This document shows, piece after piece, positions 1-9,698 of a stretch of 64,000 nt of DNA; positions within the stretch are counted from its first letter, which is position 1; each line of letters starts with the position of its first letter. The position numbers were made by a program, and so were the translations under genes. This DNA comes from Mesorhizobium sp. M1D.F.Ca.ET.043.01.1.1. GTDB taxonomy: Bacteria > Pseudomonadota > Alphaproteobacteria > Rhizobiales > Rhizobiaceae. The stretch is from the NCBI RefSeq assembly GCF_003952385.1, contig NZ_CP034444.1:620001-684000 (forward strand), given 5' to 3'. The notes below the pieces were generated by a model. That model was given only the letters and a program-made list of their open reading frames with translations, was not told the origin of the DNA and did not search any database.

Positions 1-666
1 CTCTTCCGCGGCTTCGGCCTCGGCGAAGAGTTCCTCCAGCGTGTCGTCTTCCGAAGACCCGAGGTCGAACAGTAACTGGCCGTCGAGCTCACTCGTCCCC
101 TCGTCGAGATAGATCGCGTCCGGGCGGCCATGCTGCGAGCCGAGGTTGAGCGACTTGGCGGTGAGCGAGGCGACCGGGCCGGAGCGATGGACGGAGCGGG
201 CGATCGCGCCCCAGGTGGCGCCGCTGGCAATCAACCCGGCGTATTTGCGGGCGAGGATAAGATCGCGGAAGGAATAGGGCTCGCCGTCATGCTCGAAGGC
301 GTCGAACAGCGACAGCATGTCGAGGTCGTCGCCGGCAAGGCGCGACTGGTCGACGAGCGACTGCCTCGACAGCGACGAGGCCTCCGGCGCCTTCATCAGG
401 CCGAGCAGGCGCAAAAAGCCGTTCTCGCTGATCAGCGCACGCCCGGCGTCGCGCTCGGCTTTCACGCGGCGCTCGATCTCGGCGTCGCCGGTTTTCGTCA
501 GTCCCGCCTTGGCGAGAAGCGCACGGCCGAACACGACATGCGTGGTGCGCCGCGTGACGCCGCGCCTCAGCTCGGCATGGCGGCGCTCGACCTCGCGCGC
601 GGCGAGGCGCAATGGAAAGGCGGCCAGCGCGCCGACGACGCCGAGGACGGCGCCGGGAACGATCAC
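1..666 (-). CDS. BRCT-like / HTH-like protein beside ku, probably with C-terminal TPRs (partial, 3' end outside window)
   Basis: Open for 222 codons from a GTG at 666-664 to the window edge, so the C-terminus is missing. A GGAGG Shine-Dalgarno lies just upstream and the start is only 11 bp beyond the ku stop, so the gene is probably co-transcribed with ligD-ku. Residues about 10-55 resemble a BRCT domain, with a basic stretch leading to the 'TTHVVFG' core. Residues about 130-165 ('SFRDLILARKYAGLI...GATWGAIARSV') look like a MerR-type helix-turn-helix. The last visible part is very acidic ('LEELFAEAEAAEE'). From memory of rhizobial homologues the missing part carries tetratricopeptide repeats; this cannot be seen here. 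A role with the NHEJ proteins is inferred from position and the BRCT-like region only. Confidence 0.7.
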   Translation of the reverse strand, partial: MIVPGAVLGVVGALAAFPLRLAAREVERRHAELRRGVTRRTTHVVFGRALLAKAGLTKTGDAEIERRVKAERDAGRALISENGFLRLLGLMKAPEASSLSRQSLVDQSRLAGDDLDMLSLFDAFEHDGEPYSFRDLILARKYAGLIASGATWGAIARSVHRSGPVASLTAKSLNLGSQHGRPDAIYLDEGTSELDGQLLFDLGSSEDDTLEELFAEAEAAEE

Positions 667-677
667 CGGCCCTCCGG

Positions 678-1589
678 TCACTTCTTGCTCTTGCCGACGG
701 CCTTCAACAGGTTCGCCTTCAGCGGGTTCTCAGGCGCGCCGCCGCCGGCGGCCGCCTTCTTGGCGGGTTTCGCCGGCGCTTCCTCGGCCTTGGTCTTCGA
801 CTTGGCAGGAGGCTTCGCCTGCTGCGACAGGCTCGCCTTCAGCGCATCCATCAGGTTGATGACGTTGCCGCGCTCGGGTGCGGCCGCGATGATCGGCTTG
901 TGGCCCTTCAGCTTCTCGCGGATCATGGCCATCAGCGCCACTTCATAGCGATCCTCATAGTTCTTCGGGTCGAAATGGGTTTCCTTCTGCTTGATCAGCG
1001 CCTGGGCGAGGTCGAGCATCTCCGGGTCCGGCTTGCCGGCCGGGATGTTGCCGAAATATTCAGTCGTGCCGCGCACTTCGTTGGGGTTCCTCAAGGTGCA
1101 GACGAACATGCCGTTCTCGCGCGCGCCGATCGTCACCACGCGCTCGCGGCTGGAAAGCACCAGCCGCGCGATGGCGAGCTTGCCGGATTTGCGCATCGCT
1201 TCGCGCAGCACCGCAAAGGTCTCCTCCGCCATGGCGCCGTCGGGCGCGAGGTAATAGGGCGAATCCTGGTAGATCACGTCGACTTCGCCCTCGTCGACGA
1301 AGGCCTCGATGTTCATCGTGTGGTTGGATTCGATCCTGACCGCATCGAGATCGGCATCGTCGATGATGATGTACTGCTTGTCCTCGTATTCGTAGCCGCG
1401 CACCAGGTCCGAGCGCTCGACCAGGCCGAGCTCGGGATCGACCGGCTTCATGTTGATGCGGTTATGCGTCTTCTTGTGCAGCTGATTGAACGAGATGCGC
1501 TCGCTCGCGCTGGTGGCCGGATAGAGCCGGACCGGACAGCTGACGAGGCTGAGCTTGAGGTAACCTTTCCAACTTGCCCTGGGCGCCAT
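678..1589 (-). CDS. ku: Non-homologous end joining protein Ku
   Basis: 303-aa bacterial Ku, the homodimeric ring that binds double-strand DNA ends and recruits LigD. The Ku core covers residues about 8-260, including 'SWKGYLKLSLVSCPVRLYPA' at the N-terminus and 'GMFVCTLRNPNEVRG' in the middle. The last 50 residues are Lys/Ala/Pro rich, like the basic C-terminal extensions of bacterial Ku proteins that aid DNA binding and LigD contact. It lies downstream of ligD on the same strand, separated by 375 bp with two palindromic repeats, so it may have its own promoter. Length is normal for the family and nothing looks damaged. Confidence 0.96.
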   Translation of the reverse strand: MAPRASWKGYLKLSLVSCPVRLYPATSASERISFNQLHKKTHNRINMKPVDPELGLVERSDLVRGYEYEDKQYIIIDDADLDAVRIESNHTMNIEAFVDEGEVDVIYQDSPYYLAPDGAMAEETFAVLREAMRKSGKLAIARLVLSSRERVVTIGARENGMFVCTLRNPNEVRGTTEYFGNIPAGKPDPEMLDLAQALIKQKETHFDPKNYEDRYEVALMAMIREKLKGHKPIIAAAPERGNVINLMDALKASLSQQAKPPAKSKTKAEEAPAKPAKKAAAGGGAPENPLKANLLKAVGKSKK

Positions 1590-1627
1590 GATGAACTCCT
1601 ACGCGGCCATGCACTGACTTTATCTTG

Positions 1628-1676
1628 GAGCATGGTCTTGTCCAAAAACCGGTTCCCACTTTTTGGGACCATGCTC
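1628..1676. repeat. Dispersed palindromic element between ku and ligD
   Basis: Outer arms GAGCATGGTC (1628-1637) and GACCATGCTC (1667-1676) pair perfectly, with a further inner pairing of CCAAAAA against TTTTTGG around a CGGTTCCC-type loop. The arrangement matches a palindrome I know to be widely dispersed in Rhizobiales. It lies 39 bp upstream of the ku start, where an RNA copy would form a stable hairpin in the leader. The ligD-ku gap (1590-1964) holds this element and the inverted repeat at 1861-1924; I see no gene in it. Confidence 0.75.
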
Positions 1677-1860
1677 GTTGCAGCGCTTTCGTCCGAAGGA
1701 CGAGCGACGCCGTGGAAATCCTACACCGACCCCCGATTGTACTACCGAATTCCTGACGAAATGTTTTCTGGGGCGGGTTGGCGCGGAGAATAGTTCAAAT
1801 TGTAGCAAGCGTCGATGGAGATGGAACTGAGACGCTGGCGAGTTGCCGAAAGCCTTTAAT

Positions 1861-1924
1861 GCTTCGTCATCCTAGGGCGGAGCAAGGAGCGAAGCGACGC
1901 GCGCAGACCCTAGGATGACGAAGC
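1861..1924. repeat. Perfect 17-bp inverted repeat downstream of ligD
   Basis: Arm GCTTCGTCATCCTAGGG (1861-1877) pairs without mismatch with 1908-1924, around a 30-nt GC-rich loop. It lies 40 bp beyond the ligD stop on its downstream side, so it could stop or stabilise the ligD transcript. There is no T-run, so it is not a classical intrinsic terminator and is more likely a dispersed repeat. Confidence 0.7.
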
Positions 1925-1964
1925 GCGCGCGGCCGCGCCTAGTGACAACCGCTGGTGCGAGGAA

Positions 1965-4460
1965 CTAGGGCTGCACCACCGGCAGATCCCTCGCCGCCTC
2001 ATCGATCTCCGCCCACGGATCGCCCGAGGTCTCCAGCAATCCTGGCAGCGAGGCGTAGTTCAGATCCTCCGGCGCGTCGATCGTCTCGAGGTCAGTCCAG
2101 CTCACCGGGGTCGAGGCCGGCAGGTTAGTGCGGGCCCGCAGCGAATAGGGAGCGGCGGAGGTGTGGCCGCGGGCGTTGCGGTGGAAGTCGATGAAGATGC
2201 GCTTCTTGCGGTTTTCCTTGCCCATGGTGGTGACAAACGTGTCGGGCGCGGTGGAGGCAAGATAGGTCGAGATGGCGCTCGACGCCTGGTGCAGCTTCTT
2301 CCAGTTCTGCTTGCGCGTCACCGGCACGGTGATGTGGATGCCCTTGCCGCCGGAGGTTTTGGCGAAAGGCACCAGCCCCAGGCCTTCCAGGCCGCCCTTG
2401 ATGTGAACCGCTGCCTCGACCACTTCGCGCCACGAAATCCCCTCGCCCGGGTCGAGGTCGAAGACGATCTGGTCGGGCTTGTCGAGTTTCGTGCGGTGCG
2501 TGCCCCAGGTGTGGAACTCGACGACGCCGAACTGCGCCAGCGCCAGATAGCCCTTGGCATCCTCGACCGAGAGATAGGTCTTGGTCTCACCCTCCGAATT
2601 GGTCGACTCGAACACCGCCACCGAAGGCGGCATGCCGGTGAAGGCATGCCGCTGGAAGAAGCAGTCCTGCGGCTTGCCGGTCGGGCAGCGCACCAGCGAC
2701 ACCGGGCGGCCGACGATGTGCGGCAGCATGAAATCGCCGACCAGCGCGTAGTAGACGGCGATGTCGAGCTTGGTCGGCCCGGTCTTGCCGAACAGCCGCC
2801 GCTCCGGATTGGTGACCCAGATGGTGGCGAGGTCGGACTCCGCGATCAGCCGCTTGCGCTTGACCGGCACCGGCGTCGTTAGCCCGCCGACATCGCGCAA
2901 GCCGCGAAACACGCCATGGCGGATCGCATTGTCGGCGGTGCGGTTGGAATAGCGGATGCGGGCCGACAGCAGCGGCTTCACCCAATGCATCTCGCGCATG
3001 ATCTCGCGCGGCGCGCCCTCGGGCGGCGTGGCGCCGGCGGTCAGCCGCTCCAGCCGGGCAAGCAGGTCCGTCGCCATGTCACGATCGAAGCCGGTGCCGA
3101 CCTTGCCGCGATAATGGAGTTCGCCGTTCTCGAACTCGGCCATGCCGAGCGCCGCCAGCCCTTCCGCCCGATCGGAGACGGTGTAGCCGGCGATGACGAA
3201 ATCTTCCGTCTTCTGCGCCTTCACCTTGGTCCAGCTCTTGGTGCGGCCGCTCTGGTAGATGGCGTCGGCGCGCTTGGAGACGACGCCTTCCAGCCCAAGT
3301 TCCGAGGCCTGATCGTAGAGCCCCTGCCCGTCGCCCTCGACATGGTCGCTGAACTGGATGGCGGAGTTGGCGGCCTGGCCGGCGAGCAGCTCGGCAAGCA
3401 GCGCCTTACGCTTCTGCAAAGGCACCTTGCGCAAGTCCCAGCCATCCAGGTGCAATAGGTCGAAGGCGTAGAAATGCAACTTGGTGCCGGCGCCCTCCGC
3501 AAGCGCAGCCTGCAGCAGCGCGAAGCGGGAAATCCCCTTGTCGTCGAGCACCATGATCTCGCCGTCGATGATCGCCTGGCTGACCGGCAGCCGGGCAAAG
3601 GCCTGTGGCAGATCGCCGTAGCGCTTCGTCCAGTCGATGCCGCCGCGGGTGATCAGCCGCACCTCGCCGTCGACGACATGCGCCATGGTGCGGTAGCCGT
3701 CGAATTTGATCTCGTGCAGCCAGAGCTCGCCGGTGCGCTCCGCGGGATCGTCGCTACCCGGCGGCTTCGGCACCTGGGTGGCGAGCTGCGGCTCGATGCG
3801 GCTTGGCGGCTCGCCCTTCACCGCGCCGGGCAGCGCGCCCGGCTTCAGCGAGCCCGGCTTTGGCGGCAGGCGCTGCGGCTTCTTTTCGGCGACCAGCTGC
3901 TCGATGCGGCGACCCGACTTCACGCTTTCCGGACGCGCCTCGAGGATGTCGAGACTGGTGTCGGAGGCGAGGTCGCGCTCCTTGAACAAGAGCCAGTTCT
4001 TCTTGTTCTCGTCCTCGCCGGGCTTGGGCTTCAGCCTGGTGAGCATCCAGCCGCCATTGAGCTTCTCGCCGGCCAGCCGGAATTTGAAGGCACCGGTGCG
4101 CAGGCTTTTCTCGACATCCTCCATCGGCGCCCAGGTGCCGGTGTCCCAGACGATCATCGGCCCGCCGCCATACTCGCCCTCGGGGATGACGCCCTCGAAG
4201 TCGATATATTCGATCGGATGATCCTCCGTCTCGACGGCGAGGCGCTTGTCGGCCGGGTCGAGCGAGGGCCCGCGCGGCACCGCCCAGCTTTTCAGCACGC
4301 CCCCAACCTCCAGGCGCAGGTCGTAATGGTCGGCTGTGGCGTGGTGCTTGTGGACGACGAAGCGGTTGCCGCCGCCGACCGCTGGCCCGCCGGCGGGCTC
4401 CGGCGTGCGGCTGAACTCGCGCTTGGCGCGGTAGGATTTGAGTTTGGCGGGGCCTGGCAT
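1965..4460 (-). CDS. ligD: DNA ligase D (phosphoesterase-ligase-polymerase)
   Basis: 831-aa multi-domain NHEJ enzyme in the order PE-LIG-POL, as in Pseudomonas LigD. The 3'-phosphoesterase domain (about 30-190) has the HxxxxxHxDxR signature with H39/H40, H45, D47, R49 and H81. The ATP-dependent ligase domain (about 245-535) has the adenylation motif 'EIKFDG' with nucleophile K252. The primase-like polymerase domain (about 555-825) has the metal-binding pair D668 and D670 in 'VFDLDPGEG' and a later Asp near 758. It processes and seals ends held by Ku, encoded downstream on the same strand. All three domains look complete, so end processing, fill-in and sealing should be possible from this one locus. 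Confidence 0.96.
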   Translation of the reverse strand: MPGPAKLKSYRAKREFSRTPEPAGGPAVGGGNRFVVHKHHATADHYDLRLEVGGVLKSWAVPRGPSLDPADKRLAVETEDHPIEYIDFEGVIPEGEYGGGPMIVWDTGTWAPMEDVEKSLRTGAFKFRLAGEKLNGGWMLTRLKPKPGEDENKKNWLLFKERDLASDTSLDILEARPESVKSGRRIEQLVAEKKPQRLPPKPGSLKPGALPGAVKGEPPSRIEPQLATQVPKPPGSDDPAERTGELWLHEIKFDGYRTMAHVVDGEVRLITRGGIDWTKRYGDLPQAFARLPVSQAIIDGEIMVLDDKGISRFALLQAALAEGAGTKLHFYAFDLLHLDGWDLRKVPLQKRKALLAELLAGQAANSAIQFSDHVEGDGQGLYDQASELGLEGVVSKRADAIYQSGRTKSWTKVKAQKTEDFVIAGYTVSDRAEGLAALGMAEFENGELHYRGKVGTGFDRDMATDLLARLERLTAGATPPEGAPREIMREMHWVKPLLSARIRYSNRTADNAIRHGVFRGLRDVGGLTTPVPVKRKRLIAESDLATIWVTNPERRLFGKTGPTKLDIAVYYALVGDFMLPHIVGRPVSLVRCPTGKPQDCFFQRHAFTGMPPSVAVFESTNSEGETKTYLSVEDAKGYLALAQFGVVEFHTWGTHRTKLDKPDQIVFDLDPGEGISWREVVEAAVHIKGGLEGLGLVPFAKTSGGKGIHITVPVTRKQNWKKLHQASSAISTYLASTAPDTFVTTMGKENRKKRIFIDFHRNARGHTSAAPYSLRARTNLPASTPVSWTDLETIDAPEDLNYASLPGLLETSGDPWAEIDEAARDLPVVQP

Positions 4461-4504
4461 GGGTCAGGCGCCAAGGCGCAGAGCGGACAATGGCAAAGGC
4501 CGCG

Positions 4505-4680
4505 TTCCTTCGCGCCCCCCTCTGTCCTGCCGGACATCTCCCCCACTTGGGGGGAGATTGGCAGCTTGGCTGGCAGCACTTCTCCAGCAACGTCGGCGAT
4601 TGGCGAAAGCGCCGGCGACATCTGATCTCCCCCCTTGAGGGGGAGATGGCCGGCAGGCCAGAGGGGGGTGCTGTCCCGCC
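4505..4680. repeat. Composite palindromic repeat, copy A (about 175 bp)
   Basis: Two nested hairpins: CATCTCCCCC/GGGGGAGAT-type arms around 4534-4558 and again at 4624-4647. The outer ends (CCCCCCTCTGTCCTGCCGG and CCGGCAGGCCAGAGGGGGG) are also mutually inverted. The same sequence in the opposite orientation occurs at 28949-29120, so this is a dispersed mobile-repeat-like unit. It lies in the ligD upstream region (4461-4707), where I see no gene. Confidence 0.8.
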
Positions 4681-4707
4681 AGCCTTGCCATGATCATCCG
4701 TGAAAAC

Positions 4708-4932
4708 TCAATCGTCGGCGGCCGGCGTGAGCTCGAGCTCAGCCGGGGTCAGCCCTTGCCTGAGCTGGCTCAGCCGGAACTCGTCGACCCAATAGGCCTC
4801 GCCGTCGACCAGCACGCGGGCGCTGTAGGTGCCGCCGGAAAAGCTCTGCGCGGTGACATAGACCTTGTGACGGTCGAGCGCCTTCTTCACCGCGGCGCGG
4901 CGGGAATTTTCTCTGGCGGCGGGACTGGCCAT
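4708..4932 (-). CDS. Small conserved-looking hypothetical protein
   Basis: 74 aa. The N-terminus is basic ('ARENSRRAAVKKALDRHK') and is followed by a compact region, 'VYVTAQSFSGGTYSARVLVDGEAYWVDEFRLSQLRQGL', that reads like a small beta-rich domain with a trailing helix. There is no signal peptide or membrane segment. Codon use and amino-acid composition look like real coding sequence. It is alone between ligD and groEL on the same strand, 153 bp from groEL. Function unknown. Confidence 0.6.
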   Translation of the reverse strand: MASPAARENSRRAAVKKALDRHKVYVTAQSFSGGTYSARVLVDGEAYWVDEFRLSQLRQGLTPAELELTPAADD

Positions 4933-5085
4933 GGCCTCACTCTGTATACGCTGCCGCTCAAAGGTCGGCGCTTATAAGGATGGCGGAGAGCGGCGAGTGA
5001 GTCAATTTGGCGCAGTTGGCGGCGATCGCCCCTGCAACATCGACAGCTGGCGAAGCAGCGCGCTTCGCCAGCCATGGCCACTGCG

Positions 5086-6756
<1,671 letters not shown>

Positions 6757-6955
6757 CTACCGCAACTAGTCTGGCGCAGAGGGGTTTCAAGGGCGCCGGC
6801 CGGGAATATTTCGGCACCAGTGTCAATTTCAACGCGCTGTAATCACGGCGTTATTCGCGATTGCGGAAGCGGTGGAACTTGTGCGGGGCGGCATCGGAAC
6901 AGTTCCTGCGTGCCACGGTGGCGAATAGCGTCAACTTGGCGGGGCGGCAGAGCGC

Positions 6956-6987
6956 TGATTTCCCCACTCGTGGGGGAGATTGGCTGT
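6956..6987. repeat. Short palindromic repeat TCCCC..GGGGGAGA
   Basis: A hairpin with arms TTTCCCCAC/GTGGGGGAG around TC, about 50 bp before the acetyltransferase gene. It belongs to the same family as the apex hairpins at 4534, 33189, 57255 and the pre-insertion target of the insertion element at 61172. The rest of the divergent groEL/acetyltransferase gap (6715-7034) shows no gene. Confidence 0.6.
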
Positions 6988-7034
6988 CGCCGGCGCCTCG
7001 CTATATCTTCCTAAGACAAACTAGGGAGACCGCC

Positions 7035-7532
7035 ATGACCCATGTCCGGGCGATGACGAAGAACGATCTGACCGCCGTCTCGCGGCTGCTGGGGGCGTCC
7101 TGGCGGCGGACCTATGCGCCTATTATGGGGGAGGAAACCACGGCCCGGCTTTCCGACGAGAAGCATGCGCCGGAGAAGCTCGCGGCCGAGCTTGCCGATA
7201 ACGACAAGATGTCCTTCGTCGCCGAAGGGGCCGACGGGTCGATCGCCGGCTATGCGATGGCGGCGATGGACGGGGATGGCGATGTCATGCTCGACCGGCT
7301 GCATATCGAGCCGGAAGCGTTCGGCAGCGGCCTCGCCGTCGATCTGCTGCATGCCGTGCTCGCCGCTCATGCCGGCATCCCCTCGATCGCGCTGGAGGTG
7401 ATCGAGGGCAACGAGCGGGCGATCGGCTTCTATCGCAAGCACGGCTTCGAGGTCGTGGAGCGTCGGCCTGCGGCGCATGGCGTCGGCGGCCATGCCTCGC
7501 TGATCATGCGCCGGCTGCTGCCGCGGGCGTGA
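7035..7532 (+). CDS. GNAT family N-acetyltransferase
   Basis: 165 aa. I chose ATG 7035 because AGGGAG precedes it by 5 bp; an upstream in-frame extension has no conserved look. The GNAT fold is complete: N-terminal 'VRAMTKNDLTAVSRL', central strand 'LDRLHIEPEAFGSGLAVDLL' holding a degenerate version of the acetyl-CoA binding R/QxxGxG/A motif (here 'AFGSGLA'), then 'ALEVIEGNERAIGFYRKHGFEVVERR', the typical motif B end. It would transfer acetyl groups from acetyl-CoA to an unknown amine. Divergent from groEL and convergent with the LacI gene, 6 bp away. Confidence 0.85.
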   Translation: MTHVRAMTKNDLTAVSRLLGASWRRTYAPIMGEETTARLSDEKHAPEKLAAELADNDKMSFVAEGADGSIAGYAMAAMDGDGDVMLDRLHIEPEAFGSGLAVDLLHAVLAAHAGIPSIALEVIEGNERAIGFYRKHGFEVVERRPAAHGVGGHASLIMRRLLPRA

Positions 7533-7538
7533 GGCGCC

Positions 7539-8567
7539 TCAAGCCGAGCGGCGCAGCATCAATTCGGCGTTGAGCAGGATGCGCTCGCCGTCGCGCCTGG
7601 CGGGCCCATTCTCGTCAAGGCGCTGCAGCAGGAGCTCGATCGCCAGGCGGCCGATCTCATTGTAGTTCTGCGCAACCGTGGTGATCGGCGGGCAGGCATA
7701 GCGCGACAGGGGGTGGTCGTCATGGCCGGCGACGCGCAGGTCGCAGTCGGCGCCGTGACCGACCCTCAGGCCAAGCTCATAGGCGGCGCTGATCACGCCG
7801 AAGGCGATGCGGTCGTTGGCGCACAGCACCGTCCTGGTCGCAAAACCCTCCCCCTTAAGAATGCGCAGCGCCTCGTCATAGCCGAACTTCTCGAAATCCC
7901 AGGAGCGTATGTCCGCGACCGGCACGATGCGCGGCGCCATCTTGAACTGGCGCATGGCCTCGATATAGGCCTCCTGACGCGCCGACGCGTTGTTGTTGAC
8001 CGGCGGCATGGCGAAGTAGCAGGGCGGCTCGCCGGAGCGGCAAAGATAGTCGACGACCAGCCGAAAACTCTGCCGATTGTCGGTACCGACGAAGGACGAG
8101 GTCTGGTCGAGCGGCGAGTCGATATAGATCAGCGGAATGCTCGACCCGAGCTCGGCCAGGATGCGATGATGCGAGCGCACGCCGAGCGGCGCGATGATCG
8201 CGCCGGCGATGTTCATCGACCTGAAGGTCTGGATCGCCTGGTCCTCCATCTCGGCGCGGCCGTCGGAGGACAGCACGAAGGCGAGGAAACCGGCCTCGTT
8301 GGCGATCATCTCGATCCTGCGCGTCAGCGCCATGTAGAACGGGTCGGTCGAATTCGGGATGATGACGCCGAGGATATTGGAGCGACGACGGTTCAGATTG
8401 ACGGCGAACATGCTCGGCCGGAAGTCGGATTTCTTCAGCGCCGCCTCGATAACGCTGCGCGTGTTTTGCCGCACCGAGTCCGGATCGTTGAAGTATTTCG
8501 AGACCGTCGTACGGGACAGGCCGACAAAGGCGGAAAAATCCTCCATCGTCCTGATCGTCTTCGCCAT
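7539..8567 (-). CDS. LacI family transcriptional regulator of the polyol locus
   Basis: 342 aa. The N-terminal HTH ('TMEDFSAFVGLSRTTVSKYFNDPDSVR', residues about 7-35) is followed by a hinge helix and a periplasmic-binding-like effector domain (about 60-335). It is the last gene of the minus-strand run binding protein - SDR - Zn dehydrogenase - LacI, so it probably senses the polyol or its keto-sugar and controls both arms of the locus from the divergent promoter at 12.0-12.3 kb. In the HTH the usual 'xVS..TVSR' recognition helix is 'LSRTTVSKYF'. Family call is firm; ligand is inferred from context only. Confidence 0.93.
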   Translation of the reverse strand: MAKTIRTMEDFSAFVGLSRTTVSKYFNDPDSVRQNTRSVIEAALKKSDFRPSMFAVNLNRRRSNILGVIIPNSTDPFYMALTRRIEMIANEAGFLAFVLSSDGRAEMEDQAIQTFRSMNIAGAIIAPLGVRSHHRILAELGSSIPLIYIDSPLDQTSSFVGTDNRQSFRLVVDYLCRSGEPPCYFAMPPVNNNASARQEAYIEAMRQFKMAPRIVPVADIRSWDFEKFGYDEALRILKGEGFATRTVLCANDRIAFGVISAAYELGLRVGHGADCDLRVAGHDDHPLSRYACPPITTVAQNYNEIGRLAIELLLQRLDENGPARRDGERILLNAELMLRRSA

Positions 8568-8650
8568 GGTCTGCCCCTCTCTTGCCCGCCCTCACGACTG
8601 TCTACGCGAGTTACCGCTTGGCGCAAAGGCGGGCAATCTTGATGGCCGCC

Positions 8651-9670
8651 TTAGCTCTCGGCCGAGAACTGGACCTTCATCGCCACCGGCATCGCCAGAG
8701 TGGTCGAAGGCATGATCGGCTTGACCGCCGATGGCGGCACCGCGCTGATCTTCGGCGTCTGCGCGCCGGACGCCAGGATCGCGGTCGCGCCGTTCGAGAT
8801 TTTCCGCCGCCAGATCAGGCTGGCCGGGTCGCATTCGCTGAACCGCAACATCCCGCAGGCGCTGGAGATACTGAGCCGCGACGACGGTACCATGGCCAGG
8901 CTGGTCAGCCACCGGGTGCCGCTCGACGAAGTGCTGCCGTTCTTTGACAAGGGCGGTGGCAGTCCGGCGACGTCGACGACGAAATCGAACCCGCGCGCCT
9001 GCGCCGCCAAATCCTGCGATCCGGAAACCAGCGGTACCAGCCCGAGCGAGGCGGCGAACGCCAAACGCTGCTCGCTGATGTCGGCCACCGCGACTTTCGC
9101 CGCGCCGCTGGCCTTGAGCGACAAGGCCATCAGCAACCCGATCGGCCCGGCACCGAAGATGAGCGCGTTGCCGGGCACATGACCACCGGCCCCTACCCCG
9201 GCCGCACCAAGGCCGTTCAGCACGCAGGCGAGCGGCTCGGCGAGTGCGGCCGTTTCGAAAGCGAGATCGCCGATGCGGTGCACATGATCGGCGGCGACGA
9301 CGCCGTATTCGGCAAAGCCGCCATTTTCCGTCACGCCATAGGCTTTCAGCGCCGAGCAGAGGTTGGTGAGACCCTTTGCGCAGGCCGGACACTGCCCGCA
9401 CGGAATGTTGGGATCGACGGCAACGCGGTCGCCGGGCTTCACCGACGTCACATCCTCGGCGACCGCCTCGATCGTGCCGGCATATTCATGGCCCGGCACA
9501 AGCGGAAACGCGCCCGTGCCATAGCGGCCGTGCAGCACATCGATATCGGTATGGCAAAGTCCGGCCGCGCGCACCCTGACCAAAGCGTGACCCGCCGTGA
9601 GCTGCGGCATGTCGAGTTCCGCCAGGCCGGCAACACCCGCGGCGGCAAATCGGATGGCCTTCATCGTCAC
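8651..9670 (-). pseudogene. Zn-dependent alcohol dehydrogenase, 3' third inverted in place
   Basis: Residues 1-232 are a normal medium-chain polyol dehydrogenase: catalytic zinc ligands C39 and H61-E62, structural zinc C91/C94/C97/C105, and the NAD fold 'FGAGPIGLL'. From about residue 233 the minus-strand reading becomes Ser/Pro-rich nonsense, whereas the plus strand of 8681-8972 encodes the missing part ('TADGGTALIFGVCAPDAR', 'FRRQIRLAGSHSLNRNIP'). The last codons on the minus strand ('MKVQFSAES') are the genuine C-terminus. The frame happens to stay open through the inverted DNA (339 aa), but such a protein should not fold in its coenzyme domain. By context it was probably an L-iditol/D-altritol-type dehydrogenase. 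Confidence 0.85.
8681..8972 (+). other. Inverted internal segment of the alcohol dehydrogenase gene
   Basis: Turning this ~292-bp segment round rejoins both ends in frame: the upstream junction becomes a 'VVDATGIARVVEG'-like sequence typical of the family, and the downstream junction becomes 'GGGSPATMKVQF'. Total length stays at 339 codons. The ends share only microhomology: CG exactly at the cuts, or TCGCC/GGCGA a few bases inward, which would add or remove one codon at each junction. No recombinase gene or long inverted repeat flanks it. Boundaries are certain to within about 3 bp. Confidence 0.85.
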
Positions 9671-9698
9671 CTCCCTCGAAACGCGACCGATGAACGCC

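Noticed and set aside
8651..9670. Reading the 339-aa frame as an intact dehydrogenase
   Set aside because: The last third matches no dehydrogenase, while its antisense does; recorded as a pseudogene with an inverted segment.
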